A stretch of DNA of 64,000 nt from Acanthococcus lagerstroemiae (GCA_031841125.1 CM063110.1:39075214-39139213); one strand, 5' to 3'; shown: positions 22,401-31,800, counted from the stretch's first letter. Notes: generated from the sequence alone by a model not told the origin. Translations and numbers: made by a program.

Positions 22401-22844
22401 CCGAGGCATTGCTAATATTGGCTGAAAGGTCACCTTTGCTGGAGAAAGTGAAATTTTCGGTTTCTGACACACCATGTAGTGCAATAGCGGAATTCTCCAG
22501 TCGCTTACCTAGATTACGTCATTTGCATATGACACATTCAGTTCCGGTATGTAACATAGAGTAGAACAATTTCTAGTTATATCAATATTTTAAGGGGGTG
22601 TAGACAAGTTGAAATTTGTTAATCGAATATGTTATTTTAGAGACCGCAGTTTTATGACCTTGAGCTTACGATGCTCTTCAACTGGTGCCAATCTTTGCGA
22701 TGTGTTATCTATCATCGATTGCCGTCCATTATCAAGACATACTATTTCGACCATTTGAGTTGCCGGTTATTGAAATTGTCGTCCACTTGTGCATCAGATG
22801 AATGTCATTCCACACAGTGGCCGCGTGATCTAAAATTCTGGTGA
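13385..22844 (+). CDS. F-box and leucine-rich-repeat protein (about 636 aa)
   Basis: Seven coding exons join with consistent phases: 13385-13480, 14096-14805, 16587-17064, 18705-18852, 18942-19066, 22397-22546 and 22641-22844 (1911 bases with stop). An F-box spans about residues 27-70 (LNKLPFEIITEILYHLPTTD then LVCKLFY), so the protein probably acts as the substrate adaptor of an SCF ubiquitin ligase through Skp1. The rest is leucine-rich repeats: LEHLSVKND, LKSLVIEG, LQHLSIDL, LRQLELQV, LEYLELKD, LRYLNLLES, LRHLHMTHS. The C-terminus ends PRDLKFW. I cannot name a specific orthologue. The introns carry a foldback element, an 834-bp hAT element, a smaller hAT-like repeat and an LTR. The start is the first ATG after a plausible acceptor; an in-frame ATG at 13298 encodes a hydrophobic stretch and is less likely. 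Confidence 0.85.
13735..13847 (-). repeat. LINE 3'-tail module, copy 1
   Basis: This ~112-bp GC-rich sequence (GTGGTGGGACGTATGGCGAT at its start) is the reverse complement of the last part of the R1-like LINE ending at 27235. It lies in the intron between the first two recognised F-box gene exons. It breaks off at CAGTGACCGGAGGGAT, the same point as the other copies. Confidence 0.75.
14096..14805 (+). CDS. F-box gene exon (rest of F-box and first LRRs)
   Basis: The acceptor is TTATATAG and the donor GTAAGT. The 710 bases are open throughout. It continues the F-box from IITEILYHLP and ends in NW followed by a split Arg codon. Confidence 0.88.
15286..15672. mobile_element. Foldback/MITE with arms of about 150 bp
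   Basis: Arms 15291-15449 and 15517-15672 are inverted copies. Both contain AGTGACGTCA, GTTAGCAAAAATACCCAT, CGACTGCCGTAAAAAA, GAGCAAAGATCAATAT and GAATAAGAAATTTG. The loop is about 70 bp. It is inserted in the intron between F-box gene exons 14096-14805 and 16587-17064. A third, diverged copy of the terminus (GGGCACATTTCC, inverted) lies just right of it, near 15690. No clear TSD. Confidence 0.75.
16587..17064 (+). CDS. F-box gene LRR exon
   Basis: The acceptor is TTGTACAG and the donor GTGAGA. The first base completes the split Arg codon, then 159 codons follow, with LKEVDLRF, NLQHLSIDLTL, LKTLRINS and LRQLELQVL. Confidence 0.88.
17432..18265 (+). mobile_element. Non-autonomous hAT element, copy A (834 bp)
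   Basis: The left end CAGTGGCGAATCCTT mirrors the right end (inverse CAGTGGCGAATCCTGC). A perfect 8-bp TSD TCCTTCTG lies at 17424-17431 and 18266-18273. It lies in an F-box gene intron. An ~83-codon degenerate reading frame inside is shared with copy B at 33021-33853, but no transposase motif is seen. Confidence 0.92.
18705..18852 (+). CDS. F-box gene LRR exon
   Basis: The acceptor is CTGTTATTAG and the donor GTAAGA. It encodes TNLKSLIIDSFCESL through SINRLQ, ending one base into the Gln codon. Confidence 0.82.
18942..19066 (+). CDS. F-box gene LRR exon
   Basis: The intron before it is only 89 bp and ends TGCATTTAG. The donor is GTAAGA. It encodes LEYLELKD, LPKLRYLNLLES and ends EQCD in phase 0. 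Confidence 0.85.
19670..19864. mobile_element. hAT-like MITE remnant (195 bp)
   Basis: The left end CAGTGGCGTAGCCA matches the inverse right end CAGTGGTATAGCCA. G-runs follow the left end. No TSD is recognisable. Located in the F-box gene's longest intron. Confidence 0.55.
20863..21168. repeat. Three spaced copies of a GGCCTCT-containing word
   Basis: TTCCAAAACGGCCTCTRTYC occurs near 20863 (as TTCTAAAATGG...), 21014 and 21154, at spacings of about 140-150 bp. The sequence between the words is not obviously repeated. The last copy abuts the truncated gag of the LTR retrotransposon. Confidence 0.5.
21170..22075 (-). mobile_element. LTR retrotransposon 5' LTR and start of gag, truncated
   Basis: Read on the minus strand: a TGTCACGGCTG start at 22075, a TATATAAA box at 21849-21842, then a primer-binding-site-like TGGCGAACC at 21374-21366. 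An ATG at 21353 opens a frame starting MSYNLRSRGLD, typical of gypsy-type gag N-termini. Gag is cut off at about 21170 by unrelated sequence. The putative LTR is about 690-700 bp. Between the TATA box and the PBS it contains four tandem units of about 66-70 bp (see separate entry). No second LTR, pol or TSD is present, so this is a 5' fragment in an F-box gene intron. Confidence 0.6.
21545..21778. repeat. Tandem repeats within the LTR
   Basis: Units beginning near 21546, 21612, 21684 and 21743 share CTGGATG followed by GC-rich GCGACGGGAG or AGCACGCAG blocks. At a higher level a ~138-bp dimer is repeated. They sit just downstream of the LTR TATA box on the element's own strand, a position where LTRs may carry regulatory repeats. 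Confidence 0.65.
22397..22546 (+). CDS. F-box gene LRR exon
   Basis: The acceptor is TACACTAG and the donor GTATGT. Fifty codons: LSEALLILAERSPLLEKV through LPRLRHLHMTHSVP. It follows a 3.3-kb intron full of transposon DNA. Confidence 0.82.
22641..22844 (+). CDS. F-box gene terminal coding exon
   Basis: The acceptor is TATTTTAG. Sixty-seven codons and a TGA at 22842-22844. It encodes RPQFYDLELTMLFNWCQSL and ends PRDLKFW. The in-frame stop and matching phase support this as the last exon. Confidence 0.82.
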   Translation, partial: RPQFYDLELTMLFNWCQSLRCVIYHRLPSIIKTYYFDHLSCRLLKLSSTCASDECHSTQWPRDLKFW

Positions 22845-23219
22845 TTGAGTGACTGTTGAACTTCGGTTCGATTGCTATTATCAACGAGTTGGTATTTTTC
22901 TCGCGTTTATAAATTTGGTTATCTAGTATTTGTTTCAAATTTTTATTAGTTGCTACCTATTTATTATTTTATTGTTTAGAATGTATATTTCCTCCTATTT
23001 TGACGCTTCATCTATAAAAACCATATACTCACCCTCATGTTAAGAATAACGAATTATGGCTTATTCGTTATCCATATGTAATCGAATAATCCGGTTAATG
23101 AAGTATTTGAAATTGTGGAGGGGGGGGGGCAGACAGGCTAAAATTTGGAATATGTCGTCGGAGCACCATCTTGGCTCCTGTTTTAAAACCACTTGAAAAT
23201 CATCTCGGGTGGCTATTAT
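22845..23219. other. F-box gene 3' flank
   Basis: The AT-rich stretch presumably contains the 3' UTR. No canonical AATAAA is close to the stop. A G-run follows GTGGAG near 23120. Nothing else is seen. Confidence 0.4.
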
Positions 23220-23750
23220 TGTGGATTAAAGGGAAAGATTAGTTTTTAGCTAAAAAACAAAATTGATTTTATATTTTCAATATAGTCATAATTTTATCGA
23301 AGAACTAATTGAACTCTTCCCATTTTCCCAACGCTTTACATAAGAATTTAAATGATATTGAAACCAAATTTAGTGACCTCGGAAACCCTAAATTCGACAC
23401 CTGTATTATATTTTGTGACACTATTTCCTTTTATTCTTAATTTCAGCTCCTCTTCCTCCATTAGTAGACCTCTTTTCTTGTTATAATCACGTAAAATGAG
23501 ACAAATGCCCAGAAATACAGTGTTTCGCTCTCTTAAAGTCTGTATTAAAGAATATTAAACAATATCGAAAATATTGGGCCAAATTTGACGTCATGGAAGG
23601 GCGCCGCTGAAGGTAGTTGAAGGAAAAGGGTTCATCTTTTTTCTATTGGAAATTTAATGAACTTCAATGTTTATCGGAACTTATTTGTGTTCACAGCCAT
23701 AATTGACGAGTTATTGGCTAAAAATTAATGTTCGCTCCCTTTAATCCACA
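23220..23750. mobile_element. MITE-like element with 15-bp perfect TIR
   Basis: TGTGGATTAAAGGGA at 23220 is perfectly inverted at 23736-23750. Similarity continues inwards through an interrupted TTARTTTTTAGC block. The interior is about 500 bp without coding capacity. No TSD could be assigned. Confidence 0.65.
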
Positions 23751-24829
23751 GTTAGGAGATACCTCCAAGGGATTCACTAAGGGTTTTAAGGCAGTAACCA
23801 TGATGGTTGTATGCACTGTAACTGTGCATGATCGAACGCAGTTGTCCAAGTCGTGGTCGCAATCGTTGCATTCACGTTTAAATCTACTCGCTTTTCTGCG
23901 CCGCCTTTTTACTAGCGTTGACGTTCACGAATTTGTTGTATAGAAATACTATAAATTTAAAAAATGCCCCCCCCCCCATTAAAAGGATTTAGTTCGTATA
24001 AAATGAGTTGGGTGTATTGATGAGCCCAACAGTGGTGTCTAGATGATCTGTTCTAAAGTTCAACTTGCCTGATTTTTTCCATTTCAGTTCATTTTTGGGT
24101 TTTCGTTGACCAGACTATTACTGTGAAGTTGGATTCTCTTTCGAAAATCTATGTTTATAGGGTAATTCTCAGAAAAGTGCGATAGTTTGCGTGTCAGCTA
24201 TTTTCTCAGCATTATACTATTTTCAGAAAATTAAAAATAATAGATTGGTATGTTTATGATTTTTTCTGCTCGGCGCAATTGTGTAGAACCCCATACCCCT
24301 CCCCCCCTTTAGCGGAAAATGAGCTCAAAGGGCAAAAACTTCCATCAACGTGGACGAGGCTAGCATTTCTTGAAATCATTATTCATTTTTTCACCCTATG
24401 CAGAACGAATATTTTTTTGAAATTAAAGGCCAAAGTTCTCCTCAACCCATCACTCTACACGTTGACATGCATTTGAGCGGCCTTTAGTACATTTAAAGTC
24501 GCCTCAAAAGCCATGAAGGTTTATGGCTGGTGTAAATTCCATCTCCGTGGTCATTTTTTCGTTCTTACGCATGGCCACCCTGATTCCATATCTAATGTTC
24601 GAAACTGGCTGCTTAGCTTCAAATCTGTGTCGAGAACTTCGAGCCATGATCGAATTCAACGTCTGAGTTGAGTTAACTTGTCCACAACTAATTATCTGTG
24701 AAAATGAGCGCATTTACAGTTCTGCATATCTATCACCGTGGCTTATCAGTTCTTTCAGCAATTTTCGCTGTCAACCTGAAAATGCGAAAGAAAACTGTTA
24801 AATGTAAGTATAAAAGAAATATATAGGCG
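23751..24829. other. No gene seen; isolated CAACGTGG/CCGTGG words
   Basis: No exon is recognisable. ATCAACGTGG (near 24341), ATCTCCGTGGTCATT (near 24542) and ATCACCGTGGC (near 24731) belong to the short word family that becomes dense at 24.9-25.1 and 25.7-25.9 kb. Confidence 0.4.
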
Positions 24830-25125
24830 ATTTAAAAATAAAAATTATATTTGCGAGTTTCAAATGAGAATTCTTAGGAATTATTCTTTCAACGTGGCTA
24901 ACTCTTTCTTTTCCTCATCCGTGGTCATTCGGAATTTTTTAGTTATTTTGAATTTCTAACATCGGACATGGTTTTGATAGGTGATTGATTGTGTCGCTGA
25001 TACGCTGAAGGATGGCTATATCATCCGAATGACCACGGATAGGAAAAGAAAGAGTTAGCCACGTTGAAAGAATAATTCCTAGGAATTCTCATTTGAGACT
25101 GCAAGTATAATTTTTATTTTAAATA
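24830..25125. repeat. Large foldback with ~100-bp near-identical arms
   Basis: Arms 24830-24933 and 25024-25125 are inverted copies with only a few differences. Both contain CAAATGAGAATTC, AGGAATTATTCTTTCAACG, TGGCTAACTCTTTC and CCGTGGTCATTCGGA. The unique spacer is about 90 bp. A transcript would form a long hairpin. No TSD recognised. Confidence 0.85.
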
Positions 25126-25398
25126 CTTAGTCCTCCTGTCTCATCTCAACGAGCGCTCAAGTTTGATATCCACTCCAAAACATTAAATTCTTAAACAGGA
25201 CTCTTAATTTTTAGGTGTAAGTAATTTGAAGTTCCTCAATTTAGATTAAACATTGACGTATATTATTTAGTTTTTAGAAATTGTGCCAAATTTTGTAATC
25301 GAAGTTACTGATTTTTTTTCTTCTATTATTTCTAGTTTTTATGAAAACGGGGCCAAATTGTTAAAGTTACTATCCTTACATTATAAGTAAAATGCCTT

Positions 25399-25507
25399 GG
25401 TGTTGTGGGACGTATGGCGATGCACGCATGCCAAAGTGGCCCCTGAGACACCGCACCCCCGGCACCGGAAACTACCCTTTCGGGCATCGCATCAGTACCG
25501 AGGGGAT
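25399..25507 (-). repeat. LINE 3'-tail module, copy 2
   Basis: It has the same ~110-bp GC-rich module as at 13735, in the same orientation, with the same breakpoint (CAGTACCGAGGGGAT). Slightly more diverged. Confidence 0.75.
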
Positions 25508-25724
25508 GGTCAAGTCACATAAACTGTACCAAATTTCGTGATGAAAGTTACTGTAGATTATAAGAAAAATTTCTCATTATTATAAGTTGAGTGCCTTATT
25601 ATTTCATAGTTTAAATAGAAATACAAATAATACAATCGTTATATACATGAACTTACTTTTATGTATTCTCATTGAAGAAGTCATCATTATTCTTCTGCAG
25701 GAAACTTTTCATAATGATTGACCG

Positions 25725-25890
25725 CAGTGAAAGAAATTCCATCGAAAGGTTGGCCACGGATAAGGAAATTCCATCAACGTGGCCAAATTATGTTGGCCAC
25801 GGATAAAGAAGTTCCATCAACGTGGTCAGTATTATCAGCCACGTTGATGGAAATTCCATCAACGTGGTCAATGAATCTTCAAAACGTTGC
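25725..25890. repeat. Cluster of ATTCCATCAACGTGG / GGCCACGGATAA words
   Basis: Five CCATCAACGTGG-type words (one inverted as CCACGTTGATGG) alternate with GGCCACGGATAA words in 160 bp, producing small hairpins. The same words occur singly at 24.3-25.1 kb. Confidence 0.65.
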
Positions 25891-26186
25891 CCCTCCTCCC
25901 CCCTTCAGTATGACCACAGCTCAATGCCACCTTTTAATTCAAGGACAAGTACAATGGTGATTCCAATGAAAAAAAATTCAAATTGCTCAATTTTTTTTGG
26001 AAAAAATTAAAAGTTTAAACTGTTGCACTTTTCAGAGAATTACCCTATAGGAAAACTAGAATAGGTACTTAATTGATTATTCTGTTATTAGAACAGCACT
26101 GCACGACGATGCCTCTTTTTATTGTATTGTGTATGTCATATTTTATTGAGTAAATGGTTACATTGGTCGTGTATCTAAGTATATTT

Positions 26187-27235
26187 AATGCAGATGGAGA
26201 GGATTCAGCGAAAAGCCGCGATGAGGTGTGTTAGTGCGTATCGCACTGTTTCTTCGGAGACAGTAGGCGTGTTAATGTGCATACCGTCGATCGAACTCAA
26301 GGTCGGCGAAATAGCGGAGGTATACAGCGCGAGGAAGAGAGCGAAGGCGGAATGGAAAGATCCAGCAGGACACGCTTCGTAAGTGGAAGGACGCGTTCGC
26401 CCATTAGACCAAAGGCGAGTGGACCCGAGCGCTGATACGCGACCTCGATGTATGGGCAGGAAGATCTCACGGAGAGCTGAAATTTCGCCTGACCCAAGTC
26501 CTGAGCGGCCACGGGTACTCCGGCACATACCTACACCGGATGGCGATAGCGCCGAGCCCCGTGTGCCCGCACCGTGATCGAGGGGCGGAGGGCACACCCT
26601 GTTTGAGTGTGCGGCCTGGGAGCAGGGGAGGCGCGGGATGGCAACAGCGACAACGACAATGGCGTGATCAGCCGTCTGGCGCCGGACACCCTAGTTCCAG
26701 AAATGATGAAGAGCCGAAGCGGAGGGAACCGGGTGTCGGCCTTTGTCTCGGCCATCATGAAGAGGAAGATGCAGACGGAGTGGTCGAGACAGAGGGCCGA
26801 CGAACCAAGCTCGGTCCACACCATCGAACAGGACAACTCTGTACCGTCCTAGAAGAGCTGCTGCAGCTGTTGCGGACCCCCGGCAGGGCTCCTCCGCCGT
26901 CACCACCTGCATGCGTCACCACACGTACCAAGACGAGGAGGTGAGGGGTGATTGAAGAGGAAGCGCGTCCGGCTGTGAGGGACCTGAATTCCAGGCTAGT
27001 GCTCGGGGAGCGCGAACCTCGGTCAGTAAGGAACGCCATGGTGGCCCTGGCAGGACGCGCGCACCGGAAGCGGGTCGACGAAATGGCGGTTCGGGCCGGC
27101 TTCAAAGCATCCTTCCGGCCACTGATGCGATACTCAAAAGGGTGTAGTTTCCGGGGCCGGGAGTGCGGTGTCTTAGGGGCCACTTTGGCCTGCGTGCATC
27201 GCCATATGTCCCACCACATCAAGTATTTTTGATAC
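26187..27235 (+). pseudogene. R1-like LINE 3' fragment (reverse-transcriptase ORF C-terminus)
   Basis: A GC-rich block in AT-rich surroundings. The first frame carries MERIQRKAAMRCVSAYRTVS and VLMCIPSIELKV, matching the AYRTVS...AGIPP segment after the RT domain in R1-clade LINEs. Shifted frames continue with LIRDLDVWAGRSHGELKFRL, TQVLSGHGYSGTYLHRM and CPHRDRG, the zinc-knuckle-like C-terminal region, then FVSAIMKRKMQTEW. At least two frameshifts break the ORF. The 5' side is truncated. The 3' tail contains the ~112-bp module that is also found alone at 13.7, 25.4 and 30.3 kb. Confidence 0.8.
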
Positions 27236-27371
27236 ATCGCTTAGCTGAAGGTGTACATTCGCAAGAGTAAGGTAAATGAGTAATAGTAAACAGTTTGTAG
27301 TCTGAAGCGACTGAAACGTCCTTATCAGCTGCTGATAAGCCCGCGGAAAGTGGAATATGTAGTGTTACTAA

Positions 27372-27652
27372 CTATCCCGATGTGTAAAAACTCGCCAGTT
27401 ACCCGCGGAAAAGTTACCGTGTGTAACCCTTCGATTACCCACCGGATAACGGAACGGTGTCCAAGGGTAACTAAATGGTAAGTGCAGGGGGCTGCATGGG
27501 TAGCTAAAAGGTTACCAATTACCTATGTAGCCCTTTAGTTACCCGTGAGTTACCCTCGGAAACCCTTCAGTTACCAAGGTAATCGAAGGGTTACAAAAGG
27601 GTAACTTTTCCGCGGGTAAAACTGGCGGGTTTTTGCGCATCGGGTAGCAACA
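27372..27652. mobile_element. GGGTAAC foldback MITE, copy 1
   Basis: Imperfect TIRs of about 60 bp: CCCGATGTGTAAAAACTCG and the inverse CCCGATGCGCAAAAACCCG, followed by CCAGTTACCCGCGGAAAAGT. Short GGGTAAC/GTTACCC words recur throughout. No clear TSD; a TA may be present on the right. A related element interrupts a LINE at 59.5 kb. Confidence 0.75.
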
Positions 27653-27732
27653 CTGCATTAGGACGAAATTGCGGACAACGGGGATTATTAGTACTGAATG
27701 TCAGACTGAAAAAAAAAAAAGGTTGTGACTTG

Positions 27733-27935
27733 TGATCGAAGGTGAACTAGAAAACGTTTTTAACAACTTGAACTGCACTGAGAGAGGAATCACTATAAAT
27801 GGTGCGAGGCTAAATAACCTCAGATATGCAGATGACGTGGTACTTATCACATCTAGCCCAGAAGAGCTAGAAATAATGGTCGAGGAAGAACCGACTGAGA
27901 AGGGAGCTAGGTTAGAAATTAACAAACAGTAAACC
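27733..27935 (+). pseudogene. RTE-like reverse transcriptase fragment
   Basis: About 66 codons read IEGELENVFNNLNC, ITINGARLNNLRYADDVVLI and a GARLEINKQ end. This is the segment around the RT catalytic YADD box of RTE-clade LINEs, where the usual text is INGKKLSNLRFADDIVL. Truncated on both sides. Confidence 0.75.
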
Positions 27936-28326
27936 AATATTCTTTCAAATGCAAAAATGAAAGAAAAAGTCATAATTATAGGTCAGAAAGTAAAATAGCT
28001 GGATGAGGTAGTAGGGTTGGCTTCGTAGCATGAAGCGTGTTCTCGGAAATACCGAAAATGTGATTTCTGTGATAAGCAGTAAATTATTTCGCGAATTTCA
28101 TTTTTCAGGCTCGAAACAAAAATAATTTAGCCAAAGGTAAGTGTATTGTACTTCATTTTAAAGAGAATCTAGTAACGAAATGAATCATAATAAGTTTGAT
28201 GCCAAAAATTTTGAATTTCAATCGAATATGATGGTCCAAAGGAGAAAAACGCGAAGTTATCAGTTGACACAGATGGGGTGTTGTTTTAGTTGTTACACCA
28301 ATTTTTAAAGACGTTTTTACTTCTAG

Positions 28327-30748
28327 ATGGATCAGCATTGCAGAAATCGTCAACGAAAAACAGCACACGGCGATTTTATTGCGGAAAAGATTAAAGAAGC
28401 TGTGAACCTATGGTTATTGATGAGGGTCGAAGTATTCGATCTGTTGCTCGAGAGTTCGGCTTATCACATAAAACGTTGGGAAGGTGAGCATATCTAAGTT
28501 GATTTGGACTATCATTTTTTGTGAGTGAAATCTAACCAACAATTTGCAAAATATTCAGATATGTAGAAAAAAGAAAAGGATGTAGTTCAAGCAAAGAAAC
28601 ACACGTATAGGATATAGTATCCATTGAAGAATTTTCACCATTGAGCAAGAAATTGATTTGAAGAATTATTTTAAATTCCGGGCCAAAATACGTTACGGGC
28701 TCACAACAATAACGAATGAGCGTAAAGTAGCACTGACCTACGCCACGTGTTTAGAGGTAGGTAAATTATAAAAGCTGCCTTTAAACATTTAATCAATGGA
28801 GACATCTTTCTGTAAATTGTGGGTAATATTCTTATAGATTCCATATCCTCCAGAGTGGGATCGTGATGGAAAAGCTGGCTTAGAATGGCTGAAACATTTT
28901 TGTGGGCATTGTGCAGACTTGAAACTGCAGAGGCCAGAGTCCTGCAGTTTGCGTCGTACTACATCCTTCATCCGATTGAACGTAAATTATTTTTCGACAA
29001 TCCAGCGGAGGTGTTTCAAAAAAATCGAGAATTGGAAAATGGCTTAAGGATCTTTAACCTGGATGAGACAGGTCTATCAATGGTACAAACACCACAAAGA
29101 GTCCTTACCGATGCTTCTACACGCCGCCTCAGTGCTGTACTATTGCCGCCAGTGGAACGTATATACTTACCACCAATTTTAATATTCCCTGGAGTTCAGT
29201 TTAAGCCGCATATGATTCGTGGCATTCCTCCAGGTACGTTAGGTTTAGCCAATCCTAGTGGCTGGATGATAATATGTGAATTGTATGCTGATACCATGAA
29301 TCACATTTTATCAAACATACAAACTCTTCAATCAACAACCCATCGGTGCTCATTTTGGACAGCCACAAGTCACATATGAATCCTGTTACCTTGCGAATTA
29401 GGTACTAAAACTAATGGAGTACACGTTGTCAGCATTCCACCGCACTGTAGTGACAAAATGCAACCGCTTGATGTTGCAGTTCTACAAAGTACAAAAGGTG
29501 CTTACAATATGGCCGCTGATAATTTGCTATGCAACAATCTTGGGCACACAATAACTATTTACAACGTTGCGGAACTCTTTAATATTGCATTACAACGCAG
29601 TATGACCCCATAGAACATATAGAATCTGGGTTCAAGACTTCAGGAATTTACCCATTCAATCCCAATATTTTTCTGAACGATCTGTTTCTTTGTAGTTATG
29701 TCATCACCGATCGACCTATGTCCGACAGCTTGGAAGGAGAAGAGAATGTGGATGATGAGTTGTCGGAGAACAGCAATGTTCAAAGTAGTCCGCCAAATTT
29801 TGGTACATCAAACGAAGAAAATGTAGAGCTCCATTTCTCAAATGCGCCTACTGTGTCGAATATAGGACTATCAGCAAATCCTCGATCGCAATCTACTATA
29901 CTAGCTTATCTGATAACAACCTACCATCAACGTCGAAGGCTGTGAAAATTTTAAGTCTGCCAAACGTGGGAAAAAGAAAAACAATGAGGATTGTCACAAG
30001 CACACCAGAAATAATCACCTTAGAAAAGAAAGCAAATGAAAAACGCGTGTTAAGGAAAGAGCTAAGGCTGAGAAGAGTCGGAAGGCACGTGAAACACTGT
30101 GTAGGCCAAACAGAGGAGGGATCTTCGGAACAGGTGGAAACAGCCGCAGTTCAGAACAATGCTGATTTTGAAAACCATCCATGAGGCAATGAAGAGCAGG
30201 TGCATTTGCCTTCTACAATGACTAAACCAGCTGAAGCCAAATCCGTGCCGGCGCAAGTAAGGGTATGGAATCTGTATCTCTTGACTTTTGAATGTGTATG
30301 GTGTGGTGGGACATATGGTGATGCACGCATGCCAAAGTGGCCCCTATGACACCGCACCCCGGCCCTGGGAACTATACCCTTTCGAATATCGCATCAGTGA
30401 CCGGAGGTATTTGTATAGTGCCCGTACTAATTTTTTCCTCCGAAATCTGTGGCAGGTGAAGAAAGGAGACTTTGTGCTCGCAGAATTTGCTTCACAAATG
30501 GGGACTTCTGTAGGATATGTTGGCTTCATTGATCGCGAACTCGCAGGAAGGAAATATGTCATCCATTTTCTAAAACAGTACAATAATAGGAGACACGAAT
30601 TCTGTTTTCCGAACACTATGACACCGGAAACAGTACACGACGAGAATATTATTTCCATTCTACCACAACCAATCCACGTACGATGTTTTGTGACTAATTT
30701 TTTTCTTTCTTTCTTGAAGTTTCAGGAGTTTCCTGACTCAATTTTATG
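28327..30748 (+). pseudogene. pogo-like transposase with psq-type HTH, two introns, broken
   Basis: Exon 1 starts at ATG 28327 and, after a frameshift, reads VIDEGRSIRSVAREFGLSHK, a psq/CENP-B-type helix-turn-helix. Intron 1 is 28484-28558 (GTGAGC...TTCAG) and continues RYVEKRKG. The next part reads TIEQEIDLKNYF and RYGLTT, and intron 2 is 28757-28837 (GTAGGT...TATAG). Then come YPPEWDRDGKAG, FNLDETGLSMVQ (first DDE Asp), PPILIFPGVQFKPHMIRG and GLANPSGWM. The second Asp region (LDSHKSH) and the PPHCSDKMQPLDV segment are visible in shifted frames, then ESGFKTSGIYPFNPNIF and YVITDRPMSD. A C-terminal module VKKGDFVLAEFAS...FCFPNTMTPETV lies beyond the inserted LINE-tail. Multiple frameshifts and stops make it non-functional. 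Confidence 0.85.
30299..30408 (-). repeat. LINE 3'-tail module, copy 3, inserted in pogo transposase
   Basis: GTGGTGGGACATATGGTGAT to CAGTGACCGGAGG. It is the same module and orientation as copies at 13.7 and 25.4 kb. It separates the lysine/arginine-rich tail from the C-terminal FVLAEFA module of the transposase, so it is younger than the pogo insertion. Confidence 0.78.
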
Positions 30749-31139
30749 AGTGCTGTACCGTTGTAGTCATTTCTTGTCAATTTCTATTCTTATCCATTAA
30801 ATTTTTGAGCATTCGTCGGCCAATTTCTGTATAATTTTCCCATTTTTCTCCGGTGTGTCAATTAACATTACCCCTGTGTCAACTAGTAACAACATGGTAG
30901 GTTGTTAGTTGACTCAAAAACTTGTCTCACAAAATTATTTATTATTGCTGTTCAAATAAAGCTAAATACGATTTAAAAAAAAAGAAGAAGAAAACATGCT
31001 CAAAAGTTCACACTTTCAAATGAGCCATAGAACGTGAAAAGATATTCACAAATGGCTTCAAAATTTACAAAAAACCAATTCATGTATCAACTCACCACCC
31101 GTGACCCTATACCTGGATTGTATTATCTCATTTTAGGAT

Positions 31140-31800
31140 AAAAGTAGGAAAGGAATTAGAAAACGAATTAGTTGGCCCCTGAGAAATGTTTTTAAAAGTA
31201 AACTTCCTTACAAAATTAAATCAAAAATCTGGGAATGCTGCACCTTGCCAGTCCAGACGTATGAGGCAGAGACCTGGACACTAACCACGGCAAATACCGA
31301 AAGACTACAATCGACACAAAGAGCAATGGAAAGAAGCTGATTGGGTGCTAGGAAAAGAGACAATATCTTTAATAAACGGGTGTCGTGTGTGTATAGCCTG
31401 CTTCGCAAAAAAATTAAATGAAATTTTGCAAGTCGGATAGTCAGACAGGAGGGGAGGTGGGGTAAAAAATTATGGTGTGGATACCGCTGCAAAATAAAAG
31501 ATCAAGGTGTAGACCGTGGATGATGTGGACAGATGAACTAAGAAGGGAGGCTGGAATATAAAATGGAGCCAAGATGCTTAAGATATGGAAAAATGACATG
31601 AGGCATTTGTTTGTTCGTGGGCTGCGGTCAGCGGGGTATGATAGAGAGTTACTCCAGAGCGGCTCACTGCACTCTTGCGAAACTTACGATGTGTTTTGTT
31701 TTTGTACTTTCCTGAGCCTTAACTTGTGATCTAAACCTTAGTCCAATGTACCGTACCGTCCGCGTGTAGCTCAAATAAAAAAAGATAAATAAACATTTCA
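31140..31800 (+). pseudogene. RTE-like LINE 3' end
   Basis: Reads LPVQTYEAETWTLTTANTER then LQSTQRAMERS, the LPVLTYGAETW...TQRAMERS C-terminal segment of RTE-clade ORFs. It is followed in broken frames by GARKRDNIFNK, VRQEGRWGKK and IKDQGVDRG. Several stops and shifts. The tail ends in AAATAAAAAAAGATAAATAAA, a short A-rich 3' end. 5' truncated. Confidence 0.8.

Larger units (their letters stand above)
28260..30886 (+). mobile_element. pogo/jerky-type DNA transposon (about 2.6 kb)
   Basis: Terminal inverted repeats AGTTGACACAG lie just inside both ends (TCAGTTGACACAG at 28260; CTGTGTCAACTAG ending at 30886). Both ends are flanked by TA, the Tc1/mariner-superfamily target. It contains the broken transposase gene described separately. 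A ~112-bp LINE-tail module is inserted at 30299-30408. Confidence 0.75.

Noticed and set aside
26205..27237. Long minus-strand frames opposite the R1-like LINE
   Set aside because: Shadow frames caused by the high GC of the LINE. The plus strand carries the recognisable motifs.
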